Assembly: GCA_037974665.1 (NCBI GenBank)
Contig: CM075778.1
Location: 5,755,001-5,819,000, forward strand
Length of the DNA stretch: 64,000 bases
From: Ehretia macrophylla
Lineage: Eukaryota; Streptophyta; Magnoliopsida; Boraginales; Ehretiaceae
Reading direction: 5' to 3'
Part shown: one piece after another, positions 1 to 12,600 of the stretch
How positions within the stretch are numbered: the stretch's first letter is position 1
How the letters are laid out: every line of letters begins with the position of its first letter
Position numbers and translations under genes: made by a program
The notes under the pieces: generated by a model
Database searches by the model: none
Told to the model about the DNA's origin: nothing
Seen by the model: the letters and a program-made list of their open reading frames with translations, nothing else

Positions 1-2208
1 ATAGAGACGAAACTTGTCAAAGGCGAATACTATTGCGAGCAACTCTTTCTATGTTGTTGCATAATTAAGTTGTGCATTATTAAGAGTGTGACTCGCATAT
101 TATATAGCATGAAACACCTTGTTCTTTCGCTGCCCCAAAATTGCTCCTACTACATAGTCGCTTGCATCACACATCAACTCAAAAGGTAACTCCTAGTCAT
201 GTGCTACTACGATAGGTGTTGACACAAGTTTCTCCTTGATTGTTACAAATGCACGTTCACATTCTTCATCCCACACAAATGGAACATTCTACGCCAAAAG
301 AGTTGAGAGTGGTTTGGCGATCTTTGAAAAATCCTTGATGAATCTCCTATAGAACCCTGCATGTCCCAAAAAGCTTCTAACCCCTTTCACAGTTGTTGGC
401 ACTGGCAACTTCTCTATGGTCTCAATCTTCGCACGATCAACTTCAATGCCTTTAGCTGAGATACGATGCCCCAAGACAATACCTTCGAAGTGATACTTCT
501 CTTAATTTAACACCAAATTTGTCTCATCACATCTTTTCAACACTAACTCCAAATTGTAAAGATAATTATCAAGCGACATACGCACCACAGAAAAGTCATC
601 CATAAATACCTCAATTCTATGTTCTACCAAATCTGAGAAGATAGCCATCATGCATCTCTAAAAAATACCTGGCGCGTTACATAATCCAAATGGCATTCTC
701 TGAAAGGCAAATGTACCATAAGGACATGTAAATGTGATTTTCTCCTGATCTTCTGGTACAATAGTTATTTGATTGTAGCCAGAGTAACCATCCAAGAAAC
801 AATAGTACTCATGTCTTGCCAATCTATTAAGCATCTAATCAACAAAGGGCAAATGAAAGTGGTCGTTTCTTGTAGCCTTGTACAACTTCCTATAGTCGAT
901 ACACACTCTCCACCCAGTAACAGTCCTTGTAGGAATAAGTTCATTGTTTTCATTCTTCACAACGGTCATGCCACCCTTCTTGGGTACAACTTGCATTGGA
1001 CTTACCCAAGAACTATCTGAGATGGGGTAAATTACTCCTGCATCTAACCACTTCAGAACCTCTTTTCTTACTACTTCTTTCATCTTCGGATTGAGTTGCC
1101 TTTGTGCGTTAATGGATGGTTTATTATCATCCTCCATAAAAATATGATGCATGCACATAGAGGGGCGAATCCCCTTAATATCCGCTAAAGACCAACCAAT
1201 CGCCAATTTGTGAGTTCTAAGCACTCTCAGTAATTTATCTTCTTCTTCGTTAGAGAGCGATGAAGAGATAATTACTGGAAGTGTGTTTGACTCGCCCAAG
1301 TATATGTAGCGCAGGTGTACTGGTAGAGGTTTCAATTCCAACTCAGGTGGTTGCTCAATTGATGGCTTGGACCGTGCAGAACCTTCTCCCAATTCGTCAA
1401 AATATTTTTGCCTATTTGGTTCAAACGAATCCAACCAACTCAAATATGCTTGCACCTCTTTATTCTCCAAATCAACAAGATTATCTTGTACCACGCTAGC
1501 CTCCAAGGGATCCAGTCGACCCACATGGCTAGGCACTATAACTTGTACATCATCAACACGAAAAGAACTATCACTATCTTCAGGGTACTTGATAGCTTTG
1601 AACACATTAAATATCACTTATTCTTCTTGTACCCTTAGTCGCAGCTCTCCCTTTTGAACATCAATGAGTGCTCTTCCAGTTGTAAGGAATGGTCTCCCAA
1701 GAATAATAGGAATCTCCTTGTCTTCTTCGATGTCCAGTACTATGAAATCTGCAGGGAATATGAATTTATCGACTTTGACTAGCACATCCTCAATAACACC
1801 TCTGGGATGCTTTAACGAACGATTAGGTAACTGCAATGTAACAGTTGTAGGCCTCGTTTCACCCAATCCAAGTTTCTTGAAAATAGATAAAAGCATCAAA
1901 TTAATACTAGCATCCAAATCACACAAAGCTCGCTCAAAAACAACATTGCCAATTTCACAAAGAATAGTAAAACTCCCTAGATCCTTAAGCTTTTGTGGTA
2001 GCTTCTTCTGTGGGATTACGCTGTACTCCTCAGTAAGTGCAACTGTCTCGTAATCTCTAAGCTTCTTCTTATTTGAAAGAATACCCTTCATGAACTTCAC
2101 ATAACTTGGCATTTGTTCAAGTGCATCTGCAAATGGAATATTAATGTGAAGCTTCTTAAAAACTTCAAAAAATTTAGCAAATTGTTTGTCAAGCTTGTTC
2201 TTCTGCAA
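1..2208 (-). pseudogene. Retrotransposon pol: aspartic protease, reverse transcriptase, start of RNase H; broken
   Basis: The frame 2208-1618 holds a retropepsin-like domain. Its active-site block reads CDLDASINLM, where family members usually have DLGAS, so the catalytic Gly is replaced by Asp; a later ILGRPFLTTGRALID block is conserved. A stop near 1618 separates this from 1617-835, which enters reverse transcriptase (VVPKKGG, VCIDYRKL, DHFHLPF). The catalytic F-M-D-D box is still visible at about 593-606, but in-frame stops lie on both sides. The frame 474-289 encodes the RT to RNase H connection (GVRSFLGHAGFYRRFIKDFS). All of it is decayed. Confidence 0.87.
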
Positions 2209-3726
2209 TCATTGAGGGAATGGTACCACCACAAGTGGTTTCTGTGTAGGTTGTGGCTGAGCTTCTACTTTCTCTTCATCTTTCGCCTCATTCTTCGTTT
2301 CACCTTTCTCAACCTTCTTGGTTCTCACTGGCTCATCTTACTTTTTGCCGCTTCTCAAGGTGACAACTTTACAATGCTGTTTACCCTCTCTTCTAGGATT
2401 CATCTCTGAAGTGCTAGGTAAATTCCCTTGTTGTCTTTCTAAAAACATCGTAGCCATTTGGCTAAATTGAGCCTCTAAATTCTTGATTTGATGCAGATTG
2501 GTTCTGGAAATTTACCCTAGTTTCATTCATAAATTGAGTCTGGGAATTAGCCAACTATGTATACGAACTTGCCAATTGAGTAATTACCTCCTCCAGGTTC
2601 ACCTTCTTCTCTGGTGGTGGATTATTCTGCTCAGGCTACAACACATTCTGAGTATTTCTCCAGGAGAAATTTGGATGATTACACCATGCTAGATTATATC
2701 TGTTAGAGTACTGGTTGTGCTGCTGCCCATTAAAATTCCCCACATACTGTGTTTGTTCTACTGTGCTTTGCGCAAATGAATTTCCAACCTGACATTCTAC
2801 ACTGTGATGTGGGCCACAACAAAACTCACATACCACTGTCGCTTGGATAGCATTAGCAGTTACTTGATTATTCTTCATCTATTTTGCAAGGTTATCAATT
2901 TTTGCTATCAAAGCAGTTATAGCATCAATCTCATGGATCCCAACTGTCTTCTTTGGTGTGACTCTCTCGCTCGACCACTGCATGTTGTTCAACACAATGT
3001 CATCAACCAACTCCTACGCGTCATCTGCTGTCTTGTTCATTAAAAGCTCCTCCTGCTGATGCATCAATCAAAGTTCTTCTCGAACTTACCAATCCATTGT
3101 AAAAATTGTGAACTTGCATCCACCTAGGTCCACCATGATTAGGACACTTTCTCAACAACGCCTTATACATCTCCTATGCTTCACACAGAGTTTCTCCTTC
3201 ATGTTGCGCAAAATTATTGATTTCAAGGCGCATCTTCGCTATCTTGCCAAGTGGGAAAAATCTTGACAGAAACTTGTACACCAAATCCTCCCAAGTAATG
3301 ATTGAATCCGAAGGCAGCAAGTTTAACCATTCCTTAACTTGATCCTTCAAGGAGAAAGGAAACAAGTGAAGACGCAGAGTTTCATCCGTGACTCCGTTGT
3401 ACTTAACAGTTCCATAGACTTCTAGAAAATTCGCAATGTGCTGATTAGGATCTTCAGAAGGTCTGAATCAATTGTAGTGTCACTGTTTTCAAATCAAAAT
3501 CATGCGCTTGAATCGCTGGCCTTCTAATCACATGTTGAATTCCAGTAGGTGGTAACGCATACTCTTGCAGTGTTCTAGGCAGATTTTCCTGATTGACTGC
3601 TTGGTTATTTCCTTCTTGTACTTGAATAATTGCAGCCATGGTATCTTGGAGATGGTGGGCAGTAACTTTCCTATTCTTTTTGTTCTTCCGACAGGTTCGT
3701 TCTATCTCAGGATCAAAAAACAACAA
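2209..3726 (-). pseudogene. Retrotransposon gag, broken
   Basis: The frame from 3726 down to 3454 encodes the start of gag (MLFFDPEIERT...). The frame 3365-3174 encodes the core Retrotrans_gag block, with the motif KEWLNLLPSDSIITWEDL followed by FLSRFFP. The frame 2878-2636 contains a CX2CX3HX4C zinc knuckle (CEFC...H...C), the nucleic-acid binding signature of capsid proteins. The blocks are in different frames with stops between them, so no full Gag can be made. The order and spacing match the plant non-chromovirus Ty3/gypsy gag. Confidence 0.85.
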
Positions 3727-3869
3727 ATTGCTACCTCCTGACTTTCACATGCAAAAAAAAGAGTATGTTCCTGAAACACACGTAACTAAAAAAAAATAAC
3801 AACACAAAATTAAATAAAATCCAAAGTAAAATTAAAGCTATTTGGTATCGATATTAATAATTGACACAT

Positions 3870-3887
3870 TCCCCGGCAACAGCCCCA
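3870..3887 (-). other. Primer binding site, tRNA-Asp type
   Basis: The minus strand reads TGGGGCTGTTGCCGGGGA. This is close to the complement of the plant tRNA-Asp 3' end used by Athila/Tat elements (TGGCGCCGTTGCCGGGGA), with two mismatches. Its position between LTR and gag supports the call. Confidence 0.8.
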
Positions 3888-3896
3888 AAAACTTCT

Positions 3897-5124
3897 TGTG
3901 TGAATTCTAACGCAAGTGCACGTATCACAATAAGTAATAAAATGATGAGTAAAGATCGTTTCCTCGAGGACTGAGATTATTAATTACCGAAATTGATTTA
4001 ACTCTAATTCTATTCAAATGATCAAAATTTGAGAGATTGTGATTAAAAGCTAAAGAATTAATGAAATTAATAAAACTAACAACTAACAAGTATGAATTTC
4101 TATGGAAATGTTGATTCAATAATTGGAGAGTTCTAGGGATTCCGATTTTATCAAGATTTATCCTACTCGAAGCTGTTGATCAAATCCAATTGACGACTAT
4201 TTCTTATGTTACCAGCAATTTCACTAAGGTAGATATTAATCTTTCTTAAGTATCAATAACCTATCCCAATAAGCAAGCTACCTACATCTCTGTGATAACT
4301 GTGAACTTATGGAATGCATTAAGCCCTAGAAATTTAAACACTGCACTAGATCTCATAACTATCTCTAGCTTATAACAATTTAATGGTACTCCACACGTGG
4401 TCTAGTCTAGTTATCACTTCTCAGTCTCAAACCAAACCACAAAACAAGCAATTATTGGCCAGACAATCACAGGTATTAAGCATTGTGTGAAATACTTAGC
4501 ATAAAAAGAGAATAATCCATCAATCAATCAATCCAACATAATTCGAGTGATTAAAATCTGGCTACATCGTAGCCCTAGAAAAATAATCTAGCAACTCATA
4601 ATAAATGTAAATGAAATCCAACTTCTATTAAAGTTCATGATGAGAAAGAGAAAAAACTCTAGAAATCTCAAGAAAGTCGTGGCTAAATCTTGTATCTACT
4701 CTGTCCTTCCTCGTCAATCTTGTGTTTCCTTGCATTTTCTCCTCTCCAAAATGTCCTCTTTGCTCCACAAAAATAGCCGCCATAAAAACTCCCCTTTTTG
4801 CAATGTCTGATGTCTTCTTTTATTATAGGGTTTTCTTCTTTTTGTGCCTTTTTACAAAATTAACCTTAAATTTCCTGCGACGCTGCGCAGCTGCGCTATG
4901 ACTGTGCTACTTTTATTTGTTCTTCAATTTCTCCACAAATTGCATGAAAATCAATCATTTGCTATTTCTCTTCAATCTTTACCTCAAAACTTAGCTTTTC
5001 TCCTGTAAATTAGTTACAACTCAAAACAAAAACAAAACCAATCAAATTGCTCATAAATTACTCAAAAACTAACAAAGTTTAAGTAAAAATGTGTTGAAAT
5101 AATATATCAATAATACACCCAACA
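3897..5124 (-). repeat. 5' LTR of the Ty3/gypsy element
   Basis: On the minus strand the LTR starts TGTTGGGTGTATTATT at 5124 and ends in CACACA close to 3897-3901, giving TG...CA ends and a length of about 1.23 kb. It sits 9-13 bases upstream of the primer binding site. The exact inner end is ambiguous because TG repeats three times there. The partner LTR is not in the window, so the LTR pair cannot be aligned to date the insertion. Confidence 0.72.
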
Positions 5125-5807
5125 AAATTCTAAATTTCTCGAATAGTACTAGTTTGAGCTTGTACAAGACATAGATGCCTCAGTGATCAAGCTAGATTTC
5201 TAACTTAGGTGGAATCAATTTATACTTTGGAAATATTTTAGGCACCTCAACTCAGTTTGTTTTATTCTAGTTGAGGTGAAGCTCGACCTCAAATTTCACT
5301 CGATGTCTATTTTGATCTCAAATTCGACGAAACTATATATGAAATATTCGAGCTCAACTCCGGAGTTTATGTAACCAAAACTTCAACCCGAGCCTAAGCT
5401 TACTAATATTCCCTAAAATGTTGAAAATATATATCTCTATGAATTTCTAAAATTAGAGAATATGAGTTTATATATAATTTTTACATGTGAATAATAATAA
5501 TAGGACCATCTTGTAACGATTGTAATGTACATAAAATAAATACAATTAGATTATTAGAAGTAACTAATACATAATTTTGTCCAATAAATAAGTACATAAA
5601 ATAAATACAATTAGATTATAATCTTACTTGTAAAAAACTATAGAGAATATTTTCCTTATTGAGATGGGCACACAAACTTCCAAGTAAAACATGTATTCAA
5701 AGGAATTCGTGTTCAACTATATATTGACCCTATATTTTGAGTGAACTTGATAAGTAGTCCTACTCAAATCAAACCTAATTGATTTTTTTTTCTCTTTTTT
5801 TGTGTGG
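5125..5807. other. AT-rich intergenic stretch, no gene seen
   Basis: About 680 bases between the gypsy LTR and a TRIM. It contains a short direct repeat (AGTACATAAAATAAATACAA at about 5528 and again near 5591). No coding signal was recognised. Confidence 0.5.
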
Positions 5808-6314
5808 TGTTAAGAAATTGAGTTTCCATCTTAAAACTAATTGGTGTCAAGTAGAGTAGTCTAAGATCTTACAATGTGGTCTTAGAGTTTCTGATTTTTC
5901 GATATGGGACAAGTGTTATATTTTAACACTCCTCCTCACGTGTGACCTGATTTGAGAAGAATCACACGTGAAAGATTGAACACGCGTAGACCTGGTAAGA
6001 ATTGAGAACCAAAAGCTGATATTGGAATGTACGAGTCAGCGAGAGTGAGAACCAAGAACTAACATGGGGGCGCACGAGTCAGAGAAAGTTGAGTGCTGAC
6101 ATGGGGGCACACGAGTCAGTGAGATGAGACAAGAGAACAAATGGGTCACATATAGACGAATATGACTGGACCAAAGGCCCAACTCTGATACCATGTTAAG
6201 AAACTGAGTGTCCATCTTAAAACCAATTGGTGCCAAGCGGAGTAGCCCAAGATCTTATAAAGTGGTCTTAGAGTTTCTGATTTTCTGATATAGGACAAGT
6301 GTTATATTCTAACA
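5808..6314 (-). mobile_element. TRIM (terminal-repeat retrotransposon in miniature), complete
   Basis: Two 121-base direct repeats (5808-5928 and 6194-6314) begin TGTTAAGAAA and end TAACA. Directly abutting the right repeat, the minus strand reads TGGTATCAGAGTTGGGCC, a tRNA-Met primer site. Next to the left repeat, the minus strand has a purine tract (GTGAGGAGGAG), the expected PPT. Flanking 5-mers TGTGG and TGTAG are a near-perfect target duplication. The 265-base interior codes for nothing, so the element depends on proteins supplied by others. Confidence 0.92.
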
Positions 6315-6512
6315 TGTAGCATTAACCTAATATATATAGTGTTCGAGCTCCAATCACTTGGTTCCCAATTCTTTTGCCAAATTCATATTCAAAAACTCCT
6401 GAAAAACGTTTGATGGCATTTTTAGTCAATTATTGTCCCCGACCCCAAATTGATATGTGGAAGCCCAACAACTCCCTCATAGTAATAGCACAATCACCAT
6501 AGTATCCATTTA

Positions 6513-7004
6513 TCAAGCTATTGTTTTTATGGTCAAGGTCCATTTACTCCCCGTTTGTTGCTCTCCACAAAAAAGTCTCAATGGTTCAGCGGGTGTATCA
6601 ATTTGAGAAGTGCTCAAAGGTTGCGCCCTTTCAAACCGAGCCAAAAAATTTGCAAACTTATTGGCCTTTCTAAAAATATGAGTGAGCTTGAAACCATTAT
6701 GACGAGATAAAATTCGCTTACAATCTTCAATCATTGGGCGTAATATATTGGAGTTCCTCGGACTTCCATTAATCAAGTTGACATCTATAATAGAGTCCGT
6801 TTCAATGATCATCTCTTCAAAGTGGCACGCCTCTATCAAGTTTAAACCTTTCCAAAAAAACATATAATTCACCTCCCTTTGATAAAAAAAAAAAAAAAAA
6901 AAGGTCCATTTATCAACCTCAAGGGTCGTTGACCAAGAGAAAAAGTAAAAGGAAAAAACCTCGAAGGTGTAAGGTTTTGAAGTTGAATTTTCTTTTTCCA
7001 TCAT
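6513..7004 (-). pseudogene. RNase H-like (RVT_3 type) LINE-derived fragment
   Basis: The frame contains the motif EEMIIETDSIIDVNLIN, then ILRPMIEDCKRIL, then THIFRKANKFANFLARF. This is the conserved order of the plant RNase H-like domain found at the C-terminus of L1-type LINE proteins and in stand-alone relatives. The N-terminal part is low complexity (a phenylalanine run from a poly-A tract read on the minus strand) and is unlikely to be protein. No intact gene model surrounds it, so a decayed LINE tail is the best reading. Confidence 0.62.
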
Positions 7005-7546
7005 TCTCGCGTGATTTTTCTAGACCTTCGAACGGATCAAAAGAATTGTAGATTTCAATTCATAAAGTCAAGTCTTTTGTATAAAGTCAATTGTATACGA
7101 AATGAATTTGAGATGAAATCTTATTGGTCCTTACCTAAACCGGAGACTTATGGTACACTTACCAAATCAACAATGTGCATAATTTTTACTGTTATTTTTT
7201 TTATAATGAGGAATTAATCGCAAGTAAAACAATGTTGGATTCATTCCAAAAAATATCAGTTTATTTATACCTTATATACATTCTCATTATAATATTTATA
7301 ATAGGAGAAAATAGATTCAAACTTAATTGTTTTTATCATAACAACTCAATATGTGATCACTCCACTAAATTTTTGGAGACAACAACATGCATAATTCATT
7401 GCTCATATTTCCTATATTTCAAAAAAATTTCTTAGGAATTAACAAGTGGATTCTAATTTCTTCCACTATACCTTCTTCTCTATCTAGTAGTAAAACACAA
7501 AAAAGAAATATCAATTGATTGTGCCTGTTTAATTTTCTCCATTATT
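7005..7546. other. Intergenic, no gene seen
   Basis: Short open frames occur on the plus strand but their translation is AT-driven and matches no family I recognise. No repeat boundary was found. Confidence 0.45.
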
Positions 7547-7670
7547 GGGAAAAACTTTTCATACATTCACCAATTGTAAAGCTGTGATATTGGAGTAGAC
7601 TCCACATAGTGTAGCGCCCATCCCAGATACAGAGCCTGTCCTAATCGGATAATGTATGAAAAAGTTTCCC
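7547..7670. mobile_element. Small MITE with ~22-base terminal inverted repeats
   Basis: The left end GGGAAAAACTTTTCATAC is mirrored by the right end GTATGAAAAAGTTTCCC. The element is 124 bases. The flanks read CATTATT and CATTATA, a plausible but imperfect target duplication. The superfamily is not certain. Confidence 0.72.
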
Positions 7671-9036
7671 CATTATATAATGCCAGGTCAGTATCACTCA
7701 AAATAGGCAGTGAGCAAATTTTGTTTGTCCCCTTTTTAAGTTGTGCTTTTATCTCCCGATAGGACTAGGAAACACTAAGCCTAGGCACTTTCAGTTGTCC
7801 AACGAAATTGCTACACGAACTTATTGATGAGCGAGTTTTAGGACATTCAAGTGCGGATCTAAGATTTTTTTTATTAATAATGCTTTGAACGTTATGTGGT
7901 GTGCCATATAAAACAATAAAAATATTTTTAAATATGTTTGACATCAGTGAAAACTATAATTCCTACAACCTAAGTACGTATCTGTGCCTCGGGCTATTGA
8001 TTTAACAAATTATGGTCACTTGGAGAAAACGAAAATTTACCTAAAATTGAATATGTTGTGGAAAGCAAAGTGCAGATTAGGTGCTATCCAGAAACGTTTC
8101 TTCAGTGTCCGAGTCTTCTTATCAATTTTCCAAGGAACTATGGAGAAGTATTTGATTATCGGGTTGCTATTTAATTATTTCTCTCATATAAGATGAACCT
8201 CACACGCATATAAAATTCACTTTTTTTCGCACGGATTGATATCTGTCTGGATTGATAGAAGAGATTTTCATTTGTGGAAAGGAGTTAAAAATGCTTTACC
8301 TACCATGGAAAATTAATTTAAGAGGAAGTGTAGTCCTTCCCCATTTTACAGTCTTTATTGTACAGAAGTTGGCAAGCCTCCCCTTTCCAAACACGCCCAG
8401 CTCCTGAGCGAATGACAAGGCTGGATAGTTGGATTCTTGGTTACTTCAAAAAGTGCATCTCAACTAGATATGAAAGGGATACCACATTCTCACTTATTGC
8501 TTATAAACCTCAGAATTTATAATTAAAATCACGTAATTTTCATCTCCGTTAATCCCTTCAGTAGTAGGCATTAATAACCTGCTAGTTCTGGAAGGTGTAG
8601 ACAGTAGGAAATGTATGAAAAAGTTATTCTTGGTGAAGCTATGATAGAAGAGACTTAAGATAACAGTGTTAAAGACCAAAATTTCTATCTACACCCCCCC
8701 ACCCCCAAAACAGGGGTAATGAAGGGCTACTTATAAGGGTTCATTAAGTTGTGGCTCGAATTGGGCTTATTGGCACGTAGGCTCGGGTTAACTCTAAAAC
8801 AAAAACATTTTTTAGTTTTTTTTGTTTTAAAGTTATTATGTTAGGCACTTTTGTTATATAACGTCATACCCTAATTTTTCTTACCGTACAAATACACTTT
8901 TTAAATTTGGATGTGTAAGTCCGTCACTGCAGGAGTGCCCATTTTGGGCAATGCCTAAAGGCTCTAATGCCACTTTACACTTCTCGCTGAATCGTTGGTA
9001 TAACGCCTTGTGGGGGCAGACTACAATCTCAGTAGC
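7671..9036. other. Intergenic, no gene seen
   Basis: Mixed non-coding sequence with a C-rich patch at about 8692-8706. A stretch near 8195-8275 resembles 33310-33405 in the intergenic array, so part of this region is repetitive. Minor open frames (for example 7984-8196) show no recognisable domain. Confidence 0.4.
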
Positions 9037-9132
9037 ATTATAGTTGAAATGGAATCTGATATCCTTTTCAATATCCTCTCTAGACCTTCAGATAATGAGT
9101 TGCTTTCACTTATTGCAGATATTAAGGCGAGA
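9037..9132 (+). pseudogene. RNase H-like LINE relic, short
   Basis: The plus strand translates to IIVEMESDILFNIL...NELLSLIADIK before a stop. This fits the E-x-D core of RVT_3 type RNase H domains (usually VE-DS...). The same segment, more decayed, recurs at 27238-27330. Confidence 0.5.
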
Positions 9133-9638
9133 TAAATTCTTGTGTTTGACAATTGAACTATCCGGTTGTGACATGTATGTGTGTTTCACATGTGATGTGT
9201 GGGCAGACACCCATGTGTAACAGCCAGTCTACTCAAAAGAAGGCTAACTCGCCAAGTCAATTGCTAGTAATTTTAACTTGTGATCCTTACTTGTCATAAA
9301 TACGTCTTAATCTTGGGTCAAGACGAAGTAGAAAATTTTTGGCAGACTATTTTAGACGTGTCATGAGGATGCAGAAAGACTGATTAAATACGTTGCTTAT
9401 AAATCTATTTAGACTTATTCTCCTGTCTATTGACCAAGAAAAAAAAAAAAAAAACAAGACTCATTCTCCGAGTCGTTATGAAATGTCAAGGATTTTTTTT
9501 TTGGTTAAATGAATTCCATTAATCAGAAACAGTTACAAGAATTATCCAATCTCTATAGAGTGAACATTCGAGTTCAGAAGTTGATACAGTCTCGGGAGAT
9601 ATTAGAAAGTCAATTTATCGGAAGAGTACTGTTGTATT

Positions 9639-9930
9639 ATTTTTTAACAACCTAATCGTAGGGTTTATTAGCAGATCTCCTAATACAACTAAACTTAATA
9701 TTAGGGTTCTCTGTTACAATTTTTTGAACATCCTCCATTATGGCTCTCACTTTCCAACAGGGAACAATACCTGAAGAATTGATTGTGCTGATCACTGCTT
9801 GCACATCACTCTCAATGGTGATGTTATGATTCAGATAATCTCTAGCAAATAGGCTGCAGCTCTATTGTAATCAGATTTGTTGCATTGGGCAAGTATGAGG
9901 GCTCTATCAATCAGAATGGCTCTATTGTAA
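9639..9930 (-). pseudogene. RNase H-like LINE relic
   Basis: On the minus strand one frame reads NITIESDVQAVISTIN, then WKVRAIMEDVQK, then FSCIRRSANK before a stop. This is the RVT_3 type RNase H pattern (ESD core, RxANxxAD tail). The tail is cut where the usual AD...LA block would follow. A T-run at about 9489 on the plus strand may be the poly-A tail of the same LINE. Confidence 0.6.
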
Positions 9931-10277
9931 ATCATAAATGTCAAGGATTGACTCCGTGCAATATAGGATAAGATAACTTTACATAACCTCCACAAATATA
10001 ACAGGAGATATCATTTTTTTTTTTTTTTCTTTCCGGTAAGCAATTGCGTCATGTTTTACCTTCACACTTTTTCTTTTCTTTCCTTTTATCTATTACTTAG
10101 GACCTTAGGTGTTACGGTATACAAAATTTTCACTATATAAAATTTAAATTTAATGGTGGATCTAAATTTTTTTTAGTAGGAATTAATTGATTTTTAGCCA
10201 AAAATTCATTGATATTTTTAAGAAAATAGGATCATCCGGGGGGGACATGAGCTACATTGACACTTGTATGAGAAAGG
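9931..10277. other. Intergenic, T-rich, no gene seen
   Basis: Contains a T-run at about 10014-10028 and no coding signal beyond chance frames. Confidence 0.4.
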
Positions 10278-10285
10278 GTCAGACG

Positions 10286-10624
10286 CAAGGGCGAAGTCAC
10301 GTTTGGCTTTGCATGAGCAGTTTTTTTTTTTTTCTCTCTTTTCATGAAAACATGATTTTTGCAGTGAAACACCCTGAAATTATGGTTTAATGTCATGAAA
10401 ATAACATTTTTTACAATGAAACACCCTGATATTTGTGTTATAAAATGTTTAAATTAAGTATTAGTTTAGTTATAGTATAAAAATATAATTTTAGACATAA
10501 AACCATCAATTTTTTTTTATAATTTATATAAAAATTTATGCATAAATAATTATCTTGAAATCTCGGTTACTGACTTTGATATTGTAGTACACATCCTGAT
10601 GTCCGGTGCCTGACTCTGCCACTA
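10286..10624. mobile_element. hAT-type non-autonomous element (MITE)
   Basis: The element is flanked by a perfect 8-base duplication GTCAGACG (10278-10285 and 10625-10632), the length typical of hAT transposons. Termini are CAAGGGCGAAGTCACG and, read from the right, TAGTGGCAGAGTCAGG, which agree at most positions with the hAT terminus CAGGGGCGGAGYCA. The interior has no transposase and carries a degenerate internal direct repeat (AACACCCTGAAATTATGG, AACACCCTGATATTTGTG). Confidence 0.85.
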
Positions 10625-10632
10625 GTCAGACG

Positions 10633-12600
10633 ATTTTAAAATTTATAAAATTGACTAATCTAATATCAACATTCATACCATAATAACAACTTTGAAATTT
10701 ATAAAATCGATTAATCTAAAATCAACGGTCATACCATAATTCATATATCTTTCCCATCTTTGGGAAAAAAATCAAAATTCTACTTAAATTGTATTGCCAA
10801 CCGAAAATATAAATACTTTTTTTTTTTTGAACAAGAAAATATAAGTACTTGATCAAAGACTTTGTCAAAGAGAGTGTATAGACTTTTTCCTATCCACAAG
10901 ATAATAAAAGTATAATATCCAATGTAATGTTCAATGTGCAGACGTAATCCTCAACAAGTTGTATAATGTCGATTTTTGGAATCTTTTTACAATGACAATG
11001 AAAAAGACAAGTAATGGAAGCAGGGGGATGTATATGGGACCACCAGATTGTATTGATTCATAAAAACGATAAAAAATTTATATTTTTTTAAAAAAAATAA
11101 ATTTTTATATATTTTTAATTTTTAGTCTTACCAAATAAAATGTACTCATATTAATTAAAAGTTTATATGTTTTGAATCTAGCCAAAATGGATGACCACTA
11201 GATTAGAAAATAATGTTGCTGAGGCTGTACGACACCTATCGTCTTGTTGCTTATTAGTTATTACAGCATATTCGACAGGTTGGGAGCTAGTGGGGAGAAT
11301 AAGTCAAAGTGGGCATGATTGTAAATTCAGTAGATTTAAATATATAGAAAGTTATACTTCTTAAGACTTGCATTTAAAGCGATGTTTATCATGAATGTTT
11401 AATTTAATTCTTATTATTTAAAGTAATCCACACTATTTTAAAAATTAAATTAGTGTTTATCGTTAAAAGTGGGTTAATTCTGTATATATGTATTTAAAAA
11501 GGCAGATCCACCCTTATATGAGTGGGGGCATTCCAAGTTTTTTTTGAAATATGTATATTTTTTATAATATTTTTAGATTAAAAAATTAATTTAACTTCTA
11601 TTAAAAAAAATTATCTATATACAAATATTAAATTGTATACTTTTAATCCTACTGAATAAAAATTTTAAACACACTCTTGTGTATTTATATATTTTGGGAG
11701 ACTAATTAACTTGACTACTAAATTGATTATTTTTAAATAATAGAGATTAAGCTAAAAATTTATGGTAATATTAGAGATCATTGGTGAAATTATCCCTTAA
11801 AAAGTATCTAGGAGGTTGAATACAAGTCTAAAGAATTAGCTTTCTAGCTGCAAAAGTCTACTGATTTTACAAACATAATCATGCCCCACTACGACTTTTT
11901 CTAAATTTTCCTCTTTATTTTGCCTTGCATTACCCACTTATCTAACCCGGTTGAATGGTTGATCAATGACTTAGAGTGTTGGAATGTTTCACATTCACTT
12001 CACGCTCTGTACTTTTTGATTTATTTGTACGTTGACGCTACCCACTTCATTTAGATCAAGGGTGAATTTTGCAGTTTAACACATTTCACTCTTAAAAAGC
12101 GTGATGATGATTGATGGCTGGGCCATTGAAGACATATTTTTCTTTTCTTTTAATTTTTGAGGGGTTAAAATCAACCGGTGAATTGTAATATAGCTTAATT
12201 TAATTATGATGGACCAATAGATTTAAGTTTTAAGATAATTTTTTTTTTTGCTGATTAACAAGTTAAAATTTTACTCCACTATCAACGAAACATTGGCAAA
12301 GCAGGATACATGCTAAAAAGCAAAACAGAAAGACTGAAAACAAAAATCTCCTCGAAACCTAGACAATAAGCTTATTAAGGTTCCACATATTATAAAGTTT
12401 TTTATTGTATCTATTATCGCTAAACCTAATCTTAAGATAATTATTTAAATATATGACATTAGTCTCGATTGTAGGCTCAGATCCTCAACGAGAGAAAATT
12501 ATAATATTTTATAAACATAAAATGTGAGTGATTTATAAACTAATATCATATACTTAAGTGAGCAATAAATTTAAAACCAAGAATATTATTTTTAAATTTA
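10633..12600. other. Intergenic, AT-rich, repeat remnants
   Basis: No gene seen. A fragment near 11503-11640 (GATCCACCCTTATATGAG, then GTGGGGGC) resembles one end of a hAT-type element. The segment near 10960-11010 (AATCTTTTTACAATGACAAT) matches 34395-34420, so this region is the ancient counterpart of the flank upstream of the second transporter gene. Confidence 0.45.

Larger units (their letters stand above)
1..5124 (-). mobile_element. Ty3/gypsy LTR retrotransposon, 5' part, degenerate, runs off the left edge
   Basis: Reading right to left the order is LTR, primer binding site, gag, zinc knuckle, aspartic protease, reverse transcriptase and start of RNase H, as in plant Ty3/gypsy elements. 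The tRNA-Asp type primer site and the non-chromodomain gag/protease sequence point to the OTA branch (Athila/Tat-like); the lineage is inferred from family knowledge. Every coding block is broken by stops or frameshifts, so the copy cannot be autonomous. Integrase and the second LTR lie outside the window. Confidence 0.88.

Noticed and set aside
289-2208. Possibility of a working retrotransposon polyprotein
   Set aside because: Stops near 1618 and on both sides of the F-M-D-D box, plus frame changes and an altered protease active site.
8608-8624. ATGTATGAAAAAGTT similar to the end of the MITE at 7547-7670
   Set aside because: Only about 15 bases match and there is no inverted partner nearby; may be chance.
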